Source: Hominimerdicola alba
GTDB lineage: Bacteria > Bacillota > Clostridia > Oscillospirales > Ruminococcaceae
DNA: 64,000 nucleotides
Reading direction: 5' to 3'
Assembly (NCBI RefSeq): GCF_900112155.1
Contig: NZ_FOKQ01000001.1
Coordinates: 62,001-126,000, forward strand
Below, piece by piece: positions 8,626 to 16,558 of the stretch (its first letter is position 1; each line of letters starts with the position of its first letter). A program made the position numbers and the translations under genes. The notes beneath the pieces were generated by a model that saw nothing but the letters and a program-made list of their open reading frames with translations, ran no database searches and was not told the origin of the DNA.

Positions 8626-9795
8626 ATGGCACGACATACAAAATTTGTTTTACAAAACATACCAATCCAACATAAAAACCAGTCTTTAAGAATGAAAAAA
8701 CCTTACACGACACAGGATTTTACTAAACATACTGTTCTTACTGACGATGTTTACACCTATGTTTCGTTCTTCTTTGATGTACATAAAAAAGCAATGAAGT
8801 TCAATGATCAACAGAACAAGGAAAAATATGGTGATCCAAATCAATATAAATATAATTTTTATTGGAAACAATCTGAGATTTTTTATAAATCTGCAAAAGC
8901 GATAGATGTTGAAGCCTCTCCTGTAGCAGCATATTATTGTATGTTAAATGCAGCAAAAGCATATATATCATATACATCTGAGTCAGCCGATGATTTTGTT
9001 AAGGATTTTGGTGGGCATGGCATTTTAGAAGATAAAGATGATGCAGGAAATGATTTGTCAACAATAAGTATAAAGCATAAGGATTGGGGCGTATTCCCTT
9101 TGTTTGCGAGTAAACTAGATGAAGATTTCTATAATGTTTGGCCGAACCGTAACATATCATATAGTTTAAAAACATTACTATATAATATGGCATTTATTCA
9201 TAGAGCCTATATGATGACATATGCAGAAAAAAGTCGAACAATTGATGAATTATTTATTCCTTTAGAAAGAGGAACAACGCCTACCTTTTACAAAGCTAAT
9301 GATGGAAAAGCATATCTAGTATCCAAAATAGATAAACGGTATTTTTCACCTTCTGCTACTAAAATACCTTCGGATTATATAAGGTCATTTGGAGAGACTA
9401 ATTACAATGTTTATTCAAATAACCAATTTTGGTTGATTAGTAGTAACAATGCTAAGTACAACTCTGGTAGCGTTTCTTCAGAAATAAAAGAATTGAATGC
9501 TCAGTATAGAAAGAATTACACATATATCAAAGGCAATAATCGTATGTGGTATTTAAAAAGGACTCAGATTCAAAATGATGACGTAGTCAATCTTTCAAAT
9601 ATGACATTAATAATGGCAGCAATGCATCGGATAAGTGAAATAGCTAGGTACAAACCAGAACAATTAAGACGGTTATTACAATCTAAGGAGAACTGGTTGC
9701 TACATGAATTTATCACGTTAGCACTTGATCAATTCCTTGATGAATTAGCTTCTGAAATAACACATCAAGAGATAATGTGTACTGGTGTAAAATAA
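8626..9795 (+). CDS. YaaC-like protein
   Basis: A 389-residue protein of the YaaC family (PF14175), whose function is unknown. The strongest evidence is the C-terminal block MHRISEIARYKPEQLRRLL, then NWLLHEFITLALDQFLDELA, which is the conserved signature of the family. An N-terminal helical region (about residues 90-115) contains ASPVAAYYCMLNAAKAY, also typical. An AGAGAGG site lies upstream of the ATG. The gene is strongly AT-rich with rare codons, unlike the cellulase genes, and follows the AAA/RloB-like pair in the same orientation. YaaC-type proteins occur frequently in defence islands, so participation in the same module is plausible but unproven. Confidence 0.75.
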   Translation: MARHTKFVLQNIPIQHKNQSLRMKKPYTTQDFTKHTVLTDDVYTYVSFFFDVHKKAMKFNDQQNKEKYGDPNQYKYNFYWKQSEIFYKSAKAIDVEASPVAAYYCMLNAAKAYISYTSESADDFVKDFGGHGILEDKDDAGNDLSTISIKHKDWGVFPLFASKLDEDFYNVWPNRNISYSLKTLLYNMAFIHRAYMMTYAEKSRTIDELFIPLERGTTPTFYKANDGKAYLVSKIDKRYFSPSATKIPSDYIRSFGETNYNVYSNNQFWLISSNNAKYNSGSVSSEIKELNAQYRKNYTYIKGNNRMWYLKRTQIQNDDVVNLSNMTLIMAAMHRISEIARYKPEQLRRLLQSKENWLLHEFITLALDQFLDELASEITHQEIMCTGVK

Positions 9796-9881
9796 TATGA
9801 TGTTGCCACTTTTTAAATGAGAGAATAAACTGAGCTACTATACTACATGTACTGTACTGACTGACGGAGGTCACAATCCAC

Positions 9882-10355
9882 ATGGAGCACCACACTCTCG
9901 ACGAATTCCCGATACCAAAAGAAGAACAGCCGATCTTCATTAACGAACCCTGGCTCATCGACCGTTCTCTGGAATGGATAATGGAAACCGGCGTCTTTGC
10001 CGAGCCACTGCCGGATGATGATAATATCCGAGTGTATATCCCGATGGATATCAACAAAGAAGCTATCCTGCGCAGGCTGGATTGGATAATTTAAAAATAT
10101 GGTGCGGTCAGCTTTTGGAAGAACGAGTCTGATTTTTCCTGTGATGTTGATAATCTCGTGTCGCAGATCGAGATATATGATCAATATTGGCTGTCACATG
10201 GTGCGCCCACTGACGGGAAGCACTGTGATAAGGCAATAGAGATTGTAAAAGCATTTGTCGCAGAACTGAAAGATATTGACGAGGGTGACGGAGAGATGTT
10301 CCCGTATAACGTTATAGAAGAACTTGAACAGGAATATTTTTCCGAACCCTCTTGA
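9882..10355 (+). pseudogene. Acidic hypothetical protein gene interrupted by an in-frame TAA
   Basis: A 70-codon frame (from MEHHTLDEFPIPKEEQ, with GGAGGT upstream) stops at TAA 10092-10094, but the same frame continues without a break to a TGA at 10353-10355. The continuation reads KYGAVSFWKNESDFSCDVDN onward and has the same acidic, Trp/Tyr-rich composition as the first half, as expected of one protein of about 157 residues. The second half alone has only an internal GTG (10158) as a start. A nonsense mutation is the simplest explanation. I do not recognise the family. A 17-base-spaced promoter for the next gene overlaps its end. Confidence 0.6.
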
Positions 10356-10380
10356 TTTTCCGAACGAAATGTGATATAAT
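10352..10380 (+). promoter_or_regulatory. Sigma-70 promoter with long leader for the RNase III gene
   Basis: TTGATT (10352-10357), 17 bases, TATAAT (10375-10380). The -35 box overlaps the stop codon of the preceding gene. The transcript would carry a leader of about 240 bases before the ATG at 10627. The leader begins with a 9-bp stem (TGAACATAC pairing with GTGTGTTCA around 10380-10425, one G-U pair) and contains GC-rich segments; no known riboswitch is recognised. Confidence 0.75.
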
Positions 10381-10626
10381 GAACATACATGGATGGCATA
10401 GGGCATTTGGCTGTGTGTTCATTATCCTGGTCGTGCGCTTGAAAGGGCTCGCGGGCAGAGAGATGGCATTCGGAAAAATGTTTGAATGGGATCAATGAAG
10501 CTGATGACTGCAATAGGGGGATCATATCCGATCGCCATATTGTGTGTTATCGTTATATGCTTATAAATACTGATATATGTCCTCCGTGAATCTATGGCAG
10601 CAAGCCAAAATTATGGAGGTATTTTT

Positions 10627-12012
10627 ATGTCCGAAAACAAATGCTGGCCCGAAAAATGTGTATGGCCCGAGCCTGTCTGGAACGGCGAGGGTGTGTACGC
10701 CAATACCGATCCGGAGTTGCTCAATTATGATGAGCTTGATGACGACGGCAAGGAACTGTTCGACATCAGAGCGTATTTTGACGAGCAGGTGGAACTTGGC
10801 AGATTGAATCCCGATTACACGCTGAATGAAGATTATGAAGATTACGATGAATCGTGGCAGCCCGAAAATGGTGCTGACTACTGGGACGATGAATTCTTGC
10901 TTGAAATATGGGAAGAAGATATGTCGACCTGCATCAATCTTCTGAAGATACCGTCGTATGACACGGATAGTCCCGTCAGCTTTATCAGAAAGATCATCAA
11001 CTACGATTTCATCAACGAGAACATTCTCCGTCAGGCGTTCACCCGCCGCGCATTTCAGATAGAATATGGTCTGGACGGATGCAGCGAGCAGCTTGAATTC
11101 TTTGGGGATACCGTGCTGAATACGGTGGTGACGAGGGAGATTTACAAGCGTTTCACCGAGATCTCCACAAGCACGGTCGATGCGCCGTTTGAATCAAAGT
11201 ACAGTGAGGGCGACCTGTCGAAAATGCGCACTCACTTTGTCAGCAAGGAATATCTTTCCGAGCGTGCAAAGGAACTTGAACTTGACCGCTTTATCCTTTA
11301 CGGCTCTGACGAAAATGCAACCGACAGCAGCCGTGAAGACATGATGGAAGCACTCATCGGTGCTGTGGCGGTAGATTCAAACTGGAACTGGCGGGTGCTT
11401 GAAGATGTGGTGGACAGGCTTGTGAATATCCAGCTGAACAGTCCCGATAGTCTGCTGAAAACCTCTTACTATGAGCAGTTCAATTCATGGCATCAGCGGC
11501 ATTTCCATAAGATGCCCGAGTATGAGATATTCAGACGCAGACTGCAGAACGGTGAAGAAAGTTTCAGCTGCTCCGTTCGTTACTTTGTTCCCGAAAACGA
11601 CAAAGATATTTACACCGATCAGCGGATAGAGGCTCTCGACTTTCCAAACCGCACTGCCGCAAGAGAACGTGCGGCTATGATGGCTGTTGGTTTCATTCAG
11701 CAAAATGGTCTGTGGGTCGATCTGAAAAATGCGAACCTGGAACCGAAATTAGAGGACGCTATAAATCAGCTGCAAGAGCTGAAGCAGAAAAAATATGTTG
11801 ATGAGCCGAAATACACATTTGAAGAATCAAGTGAAGGTTGGGAATGTGATTGCACTTGTGGTGGTGTGTTCGGCTGCGGCAGGGCTGCTAACAAGACAAA
11901 AGCCAAAAAGAAGGCTGCGTTTATGGTTTTGGTCAGGCTTCTGAAAAGTGCGGGGCTGTGCAGCGAGGAATTAGAGCATACAATGTGGCAGGTGTATGGT
12001 AGTAAAGAGTAA
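10627..12012 (+). CDS. RNase III-family protein with two dsRNA-binding domains
   Basis: A 461-residue protein. An acidic N-terminal extension (residues 1-120) of unknown fold is followed by an RNase III domain (about 130-270) with the signature CSEQLEFFGDTVL (Glu157, Asp161) and the second catalytic pair in EDMMEALIGA (Asp238, Glu241), so the active site looks intact. Two dsRBD-like regions follow: a divergent one (about 280-360) and a canonical one (about 374-443) ending NKTKAKKKAAFMVLVRLL. Housekeeping bacterial RNase III has about 230 residues and one dsRBD, so this is a distinct paralogue. It probably cleaves structured or double-stranded RNA. The ATG at 10627 was chosen for the GGAGG at 10615-10619; an in-frame ATG at 10594 lacks such a site. 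It stands alone, next to defence-like genes. Confidence 0.85.
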   Translation: MSENKCWPEKCVWPEPVWNGEGVYANTDPELLNYDELDDDGKELFDIRAYFDEQVELGRLNPDYTLNEDYEDYDESWQPENGADYWDDEFLLEIWEEDMSTCINLLKIPSYDTDSPVSFIRKIINYDFINENILRQAFTRRAFQIEYGLDGCSEQLEFFGDTVLNTVVTREIYKRFTEISTSTVDAPFESKYSEGDLSKMRTHFVSKEYLSERAKELELDRFILYGSDENATDSSREDMMEALIGAVAVDSNWNWRVLEDVVDRLVNIQLNSPDSLLKTSYYEQFNSWHQRHFHKMPEYEIFRRRLQNGEESFSCSVRYFVPENDKDIYTDQRIEALDFPNRTAARERAAMMAVGFIQQNGLWVDLKNANLEPKLEDAINQLQELKQKKYVDEPKYTFEESSEGWECDCTCGGVFGCGRAANKTKAKKKAAFMVLVRLLKSAGLCSEELEHTMWQVYGSKE

Positions 12013-12034
12013 TAAGATTACGTGATCATAACAA

Positions 12035-12064
12035 GGGGCGGTTCCGCAAAAACGGAGCCGCCCT
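12035..12064 (+). terminator. Hairpin after the RNase III gene
   Basis: GGGCGGTTCCG and CGGAGCCGCCC form an 11-bp stem with one G-T pair and an A-rich loop. The following T-run is weak (TGATTTCAT). Confidence 0.6.
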
Positions 12065-12127
12065 GATTTCATATAATATAAATAACGAGTCATGATGTGT
12101 TTTTTCTCGCTACAGGTTCAATAATCA

Positions 12128-13267
12128 TCATTTTTCTTTTTTGAGTTTAACTGCTTCTTTTGCCCTTTTTAACTCCGATCTGTAAATCATTCTATTCATC
12201 GGAGAGTATAAAATTTGTTCTTTTGCTTCCTTGAAATCTTTGAGCATAAATCCGTAGTATGGTTTTTTTAATACTTCATTTTCTAAAACATCAATACTAT
12301 CAGAAATATCTTTGCACATATTGCTAAGATGATACGAAACAAAAGGTCTTTCCGATTCTATTATCCTTTGATACAGTCTTTCGTTAACCTTCTTAAATTG
12401 TTCTTCGGTTTCAAATTCTTGATGTTCATAATCATTATCCATGTCAGTTATTGAGTCACTATCAAATGTATCGGACTCTGTATAATTAGAAATGCCTTTT
12501 TTTGAAATATCATATCCTACCATAAACTGTGACATCAAGAAAGAATCTGACAATATCTCATCGACAAGTTTATTCATTGCTTGCTGATTTGCATTTCCTG
12601 CAAGTTGCTTTCTGAGCCAATCGGGCATATCGTCCAGAATGTTTTTCGGATAATTTAGTATATCTTCATCAGGGTGATTCATAACATTATGATTGATTGG
12701 GGACATAATCAGGAGCGAATATACTCTATCCCATATTTGTTTGTAACAGAGATTTACAATATTGTTTAGCTCAACAATCTCTTTGTCTGTTAAGTATGGT
12801 TTTTTATTATTAAGTGTATCTTTTAATACTGGGATAATTGTCGGGAGCTGTTCCCAAGTAGCTTCGATATAATCTTTAGTTTCGTCCTTATTAAGAAGCC
12901 CTGCTCCAATCTCTGCTAAAAGCGTAGCTCGTTGAGCCGGAGTATTCCCCATTGCCACTTGCTTGTGAAGTTCATAATCTGTTACAACAGAATAATAAGC
13001 CTGTAATTCCTGCCAAGCAAGTTTATTGTGACGATAATTATTTGTCAGCTCAACAAATATAGCTACAATAAATGAAGCAGTTGTTCCCGTTAGAATAGCA
13101 TATAGAATGTTATATACTGTAGAATGCTCTTTAATAGTATGCATGATCAAACCTAAAACAAGATTAGATAATGCCGTTATGATAAGACATACTATAATTG
13201 TTATCTTAGGGTAGAAGGCAAATGAGATAAATTTTTTGAATGTGTCACTTTTAATATTTCGTTTCAT
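12128..13267 (-). CDS. Two-TM membrane protein of unknown function
   Basis: A 379-residue protein. Two hydrophobic helices lie near the N-terminus (about residues 18-42 and 52-78), separated by a short loop, and a long polar, mostly helical cytoplasmic part follows. The last 60 residues are rich in Lys/Glu and end in a charged KLKKEK-type tail. No catalytic motif is visible. The start at 13267 has an AAGGAA-type ribosome binding site. It is monocistronic and convergent with the RNase III gene. The plan (TM pair plus soluble domain) resembles membrane-bound sensors or effectors of bacterial conflict systems, but that is speculation. I do not recognise a family. Confidence 0.6.
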   Translation of the reverse strand: MKRNIKSDTFKKFISFAFYPKITIIVCLIITALSNLVLGLIMHTIKEHSTVYNILYAILTGTTASFIVAIFVELTNNYRHNKLAWQELQAYYSVVTDYELHKQVAMGNTPAQRATLLAEIGAGLLNKDETKDYIEATWEQLPTIIPVLKDTLNNKKPYLTDKEIVELNNIVNLCYKQIWDRVYSLLIMSPINHNVMNHPDEDILNYPKNILDDMPDWLRKQLAGNANQQAMNKLVDEILSDSFLMSQFMVGYDISKKGISNYTESDTFDSDSITDMDNDYEHQEFETEEQFKKVNERLYQRIIESERPFVSYHLSNMCKDISDSIDVLENEVLKKPYYGFMLKDFKEAKEQILYSPMNRMIYRSELKRAKEAVKLKKEK

Positions 13268-13419
13268 AAATATAATTCCTTATCGTAAAACAAAACCAGC
13301 AGTTGTTCAACAACCAAATACTTACAAATAATTTTGCTCATCCTTATTTATTATTTCACAAAAAGACGATGATTCAAAGGTTTGTGGAAATACAAATAGA
13401 TTAGTGATATCAGGATTCT

Positions 13420-14184
13420 TCACATTGGCTCAATATACACGACCTCTCTCGGATTAAACAATCGTGGGATAGTTCCGGCAGTATTTGCAAGCCCCTTCGA
13501 GATTATCATATTCCCATGAACACCACTTGTATACTTCGGGAGAATACCTTGCCCAGGTGCAAACAGACCTCTGCCGAAAAGCCGTATCTGTCCGCCATGC
13601 GCGTGACCTGACAGAACCAAATCTATCGGCATATTTTTCAGATACCTATCTCTGTACTCGGGGTGATGACACAGCAGTATCTTGTAGCCGTCCTGTTTAC
13701 AGAAGTCATCAAGCCACGAAACATCTGGCTCGGTCACATCTGGTCTGTCCCCATAATCCCATTCAGGATAACGTTCGGGCTTATCCTTGCGGTACTCCCA
13801 GTATGCCGTAACACCTGCAGAACTCAGTCCGCCTATGACCACATCTTTATACTGCACAAAGCTGTTATCAAGAACGGTCACACCTGTTTCTGCCATGACT
13901 TCAATATCTTCAACGCAAAGCGTCCATTCGTGATTCCCGAGCGACATAAATGTTGGTGCGATTTCAGCACAGGCTTTCAGAAATGGCAGGACATACTGCG
14001 TTTGACCTATCGCAAGTCCGTCCGTATTCGTATCGACTCTATGAACGACATCGCCTGCGATACAGATTATATCAGGTTTGTGTGCTTTCAGCGAATCGGT
14101 TATCCAACCGAACTCTCGGTCATGAAGATCGGCAAGCAAAGCTATCCGCAGCGGAGTGTTGTATCTGTAAATCGTATCTCTCAT
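13420..14184 (-). CDS. Calcineurin-like metallophosphoesterase
   Basis: A 254-residue phosphoesterase. Its metal-binding motifs are in the family order: LLADLHDREFG (D-x-H), GDVVHR (GD), GNHEW (GNHE), and CHHPEY followed by GHAHGGQ (GHxH). This layout is closest to YkuE/YaeI-type phosphodiesterases, but the substrate is not predictable. The start at 14184 was chosen because an AAGGAG site precedes it; a longer in-frame ATG at 14208 has no such site and overlaps the site. The gene is divergent from the hairpin-rich gap to its right and leads away from the mobile element. No signal peptide is visible. Confidence 0.85.
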   Translation of the reverse strand: MRDTIYRYNTPLRIALLADLHDREFGWITDSLKAHKPDIICIAGDVVHRVDTNTDGLAIGQTQYVLPFLKACAEIAPTFMSLGNHEWTLCVEDIEVMAETGVTVLDNSFVQYKDVVIGGLSSAGVTAYWEYRKDKPERYPEWDYGDRPDVTEPDVSWLDDFCKQDGYKILLCHHPEYRDRYLKNMPIDLVLSGHAHGGQIRLFGRGLFAPGQGILPKYTSGVHGNMIISKGLANTAGTIPRLFNPREVVYIEPM

Positions 14185-14309
14185 ATCTGTCTCCTTATCT
14201 AATATCATTATACCACGAACAGCTGTGAATTGCTACCCCTCGCACGATATTTTACAGTTTTTTCTTGTCATAGAATCGCTCGCTTCATTTTCATAGCTGT
14301 TATTATGTA

Positions 14310-14412
14310 CTCCCTCAGCAGAGGGAGGGTGTTAAGGGCTCCGGGTTCCCTTAACACCCAAATCGCAAGGATACTGCGATTTGGGAAAGTGCCGTGACCT
14401 CGGTATACGGCA
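14310..14412. repeat. Cluster of four adjacent hairpins
   Basis: Four inverted repeats stand side by side: CTCCCTC/GAGGGAG (14310-14327), a perfect 12-bp GGGTGTTAAGGG/CCCTTAACACCC (14327-14338 and 14348-14359), a perfect 11-bp CCCAAATCGCA/TGCGATTTGGG (14357-14367 and 14375-14385), and TGCCGT/ACGGCA (14390-14412). Neighbouring stems share bases: the CCC at 14357-14359 belongs to both long stems, so they cannot both form fully. There is no ORF here. It could be a structured RNA, a palindromic repeat element or an element-end structure. The rest of the 14185-14811 gap holds a terminator (listed separately) and an inverted pair TTTTTTCTGGTC/GACCAGAAAAAA. Confidence 0.7.
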
Positions 14413-14529
14413 TCTTCTATACTTGCTTCAGGAGGTGCCAAAAATAGGGTATAAAAAATAACGTTCAATATTCCAGCCTGCATAGGCTGCCACCCCTAAA
14501 ATTATTACATACGCTGCGTATGCAGCCGA

Positions 14530-14576
14530 AACTTCTCCCCCTTCATAAGGAATGAAATGGGAGAAGTTTTTTTTCT
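14530..14576 (+). terminator. Rho-independent terminator near the element's left side
   Basis: AACTTCTCCC (14530-14539) pairs with GGGAGAAGTT (14559-14568), followed by a run of eight Ts. No gene on the + strand immediately precedes it, so it may end a structured RNA from the hairpin cluster or insulate the mobile element. Confidence 0.7.
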
Positions 14577-14811
14577 GGTCACTAGCAAAAATATTGTAGA
14601 AATAAATAAATCGCCACACATTGAGCTTGTTCTGTTTTGTGTATCTATACAAAGTTTTTGAAAATTGAGGAATCAGACCAGAAAAAAGTGCTCTCCCGTT
14701 TCCTACCTTATGAGAGGACCAATTTCCCGACGAGATAATTTCGCCAAAATAATCTCGCCGGCAGACGCCAATGAGATCGGTTCGCTCAAACTTAAAATCA
14801 AGGGAGGAGAG

Positions 14812-15438
14812 ATGACAACAAATATCTTTCAGGACATCAAAGACAGGGTGGACCTCAGAGACCTTGTTCGCTATTACGGTCTTGATGTGAACCGTGGCGG
14901 CTTCGCCTGCTGCCCCTTTCACAATGAACGTAACCCCTCTTTTAAAGTCTATGAAGATCATTACCACTGCTTCGGCTGTGGTGAGCACGGAGATCACGTT
15001 GACTTCGTTCAGAAGCTATATGGTATCTCCAATATTGAAGCTGCGAAAAAGATCAGTCACGACTTCGGGCTGGGGCTCGATAACGGTGAACTCGCCATTC
15101 CCGTGAAACCGAGAAAACCTAAACCCCGAAAAGATGAAGGATATGAATTGTGGCTCAACGAAGCAACCCACGTTATAATCGAATACAAGAAGCTGCTCGA
15201 CTATTGGAACAGGGTGTACAATCCACGAAGTCCGATTGATGAAGTCGATGAGCGATATATCGAGAGCCTGCAAGAAAGAGGGTACGCAAATTACTACCTC
15301 GAACAACTGCTGTTCGGCTCCGATGACGATAAACGTGCCTGCTACGATACTGACAGGGATTATCCTCTTGTCATTAAAAATCGGTTGGACAAGCTCGATG
15401 CTTTCAGCCGTAAGGTTTGTAAAAGTAATACAAGATAA
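14812..15438 (+). CDS. CHC2 zinc-finger primase-type protein
   Basis: A 208-residue protein with a DnaG-type CHC2 zinc-binding domain at the N-terminus. The ligands are Cys34-x2-His37 (in CPFHNERNPSF) and Cys53-x2-Cys56 (in YHCFGCGEHGD), followed by VDFVQKLYG as in primases. The TOPRIM catalytic domain of DnaG is absent. The remaining 120 residues are unknown. Such truncated primases are common on integrative and conjugative elements of Clostridia, where they are thought to help priming of transferred single-stranded DNA. The ATG at 14812 follows a strong GGGAGGAG; upstream in-frame codons exist but lack a site. It heads a dense gene run and is probably its first gene. Confidence 0.85.
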   Translation: MTTNIFQDIKDRVDLRDLVRYYGLDVNRGGFACCPFHNERNPSFKVYEDHYHCFGCGEHGDHVDFVQKLYGISNIEAAKKISHDFGLGLDNGELAIPVKPRKPKPRKDEGYELWLNEATHVIIEYKKLLDYWNRVYNPRSPIDEVDERYIESLQERGYANYYLEQLLFGSDDDKRACYDTDRDYPLVIKNRLDKLDAFSRKVCKSNTR

Positions 15439-15454
15439 TGGAGGACATAATAAA

Positions 15455-15556
15455 ATGATGAAGTTTCTTATAGGTGCTGTGTTCTGTGGGGCGGGAGCTT
15501 TCTTTCCTTTCCTGCTTGTTGATGACGATATGGAGGTAGTGTCCGATGAGGTTTGA
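15455..15556 (+). CDS. Small membrane peptide
   Basis: A 33-residue frame, MMKFLIGAVFCGAGAFFPF then an acidic tail. A GGAGG site at 15440-15444 precedes the ATG pair at 15455/15458. The N-terminal half is one hydrophobic helix. It overlaps the start of the next gene by 11 bases, as expected for a real operon member. Function unknown. Confidence 0.5.
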   Translation: MMKFLIGAVFCGAGAFFPFLLVDDDMEVVSDEV

Positions 15557-15938
15557 CAACAGAGACACCCGGGTATTTATGTACCTCTTAAAGACTTTTG
15601 TTGCCAATAAGCACAACTATCTGCTGAACGTAAACGAGTTCTATAAAACTGATCCTACCAAAACGCTGCTCGGATATTTTGATGAGGAATACATTTACAT
15701 TATCCCCAGCGTGGTGCTCGGAATGTGCGATGACTACCTGACAAGAGCAGGGAAGACCGGGATCAATATTCAGAATGTGCTCAACACACTGTTCAGAGCG
15801 AACCTCATAAAGGTCGGCTGGGTGATGCGCAAGGATCTCCGCTACCGTCCCGAAAAGAGGGTCGGCGGAAAGCGCAGGAGATATATCACATTCATCAGAA
15901 AAGAAATGAGAAACAGAGAGGGAACGATAGATGCCTAA
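15546..15938 (+). CDS. Hypothetical element protein, basic C-terminus
   Basis: A 130-residue protein beginning MRFDNRDTRVFMYLLKTFVANK. The N-terminal 80 residues look helical; the C-terminal 50 are strongly basic (RPEKRVGGKRRRYITFIRKE), which suggests nucleic-acid binding. A GGAGG-like sequence (GATATGGAGG) lies just upstream of the ATG within the previous small gene. It overlaps both neighbours, so it belongs to one polycistronic unit starting at the primase gene. I do not recognise the family. Confidence 0.6.
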   Translation: MRFDNRDTRVFMYLLKTFVANKHNYLLNVNEFYKTDPTKTLLGYFDEEYIYIIPSVVLGMCDDYLTRAGKTGINIQNVLNTLFRANLIKVGWVMRKDLRYRPEKRVGGKRRRYITFIRKEMRNREGTIDA

Positions 15939-16116
15939 TACAAGAATAAAGGAAGAAATGATACTCGCGGGCGTGAGCATAAGCGACCTTGCGGAGTATC
16001 TCGGGAAAACCGACAAAGAGACCGTTGACCTTCTGAATACCGAGCTCGGTATCATGCAGAACTACAAGGTCATGCTTGCGGTCACGGAGATAGTGAGAAG
16101 GAGGGAGAGGGCATAA
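15931..16116 (+). CDS. Small helix-turn-helix-like protein
   Basis: A 61-residue protein, MPNTRIKEEMILAGVSISDL and on. The stretch ILAGVSISDLAEYLGKTDKETVDLL has the spacing of a Cro/C1-type helix-turn-helix (helix, GVS turn, helix), so it may be a small DNA-binding regulator of the element. It overlaps the previous gene by 8 bases and shares its last base with the next start (TAATG type). A GAGAGGG-type site lies upstream. Confidence 0.55.
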   Translation: MPNTRIKEEMILAGVSISDLAEYLGKTDKETVDLLNTELGIMQNYKVMLAVTEIVRRRERA

Positions 16117-16361
16117 TGGATACGCTGGAATTTACAAGAGAACTCGCCGCCCGCAAGGGTATTTCCGAGGTCACTGCCTATCGCTACATAAATTCGGTGA
16201 TGGACACGATCCGTCAGGTCCTTGCGGAGGGCGACGAAGTAAGGATAGGTAGCTTCGGTAAGTTCACTGTTATCTCCGACCTGTCGGGCAACAAGACACC
16301 TGCGTTCGTAAGCGGAAAGTCGCTGAGGCAGGCTGTAAATGCTGGGGAGGGGATAGTTTGA
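16116..16361 (+). CDS. HU/IHF-like DNA-binding protein
   Basis: An 81-residue member of the bacterial histone-like HU/IHF family. The N-terminal helices contain TRELAARKGISEVTAYRYI, and the beta core GDEVRIGSFGKFTV is the family hallmark; the end SGKSLRQAVN matches the HU C-terminus. The extended DNA-binding arms are shortened compared with normal HU (about 90 residues). It likely bends DNA during element transfer or recombination. It overlaps the preceding stop by one base and the next start by four. Confidence 0.82.
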   Translation: MDTLEFTRELAARKGISEVTAYRYINSVMDTIRQVLAEGDEVRIGSFGKFTVISDLSGNKTPAFVSGKSLRQAVNAGEGIV

Positions 16362-16555
16362 ACGAGCCGAAGGAGATACACCTCAAAATCGGTGAAAGCA
16401 ATGTTACGCTCACGTTCAAGGGCTACAACCCGAATATCAAGCAGAAGATACTCGGTCTTTTGTGCGACAGCTTCGAGGAGCGTGTGATGAAAGAAGCGGG
16501 GGAGAGCGATAATGATGTATCCCCGGAAAATGAACAGCAGAAGGGAAGTGCATAA
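16358..16555 (+). CDS. Small acidic hypothetical protein
   Basis: A 65-residue protein with a TTG start that overlaps the HU-like gene by 4 bases; GGGGAGGGG lies just upstream. It reads NEPKEIHLKIGESNVTLTFK, then a helical segment with CDSFEERVM, then an acidic low-complexity tail. Family unknown. Its place inside the operon argues that it is real. Confidence 0.55.
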   Translation: MNEPKEIHLKIGESNVTLTFKGYNPNIKQKILGLLCDSFEERVMKEAGESDNDVSPENEQQKGSA

Positions 16556-16558
16556 AAA

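Noticed and set aside
10594-10626. Longer start for the RNase III protein
   Set aside because: The ATG at 10594 has no ribosome binding site, whereas GGAGG is well placed for 10627.
14310-14412. CRISPR repeats
   Set aside because: The hairpins differ from each other and have no regular spacers; no Cas genes in the window apart from a Cas4-like nuclease domain.
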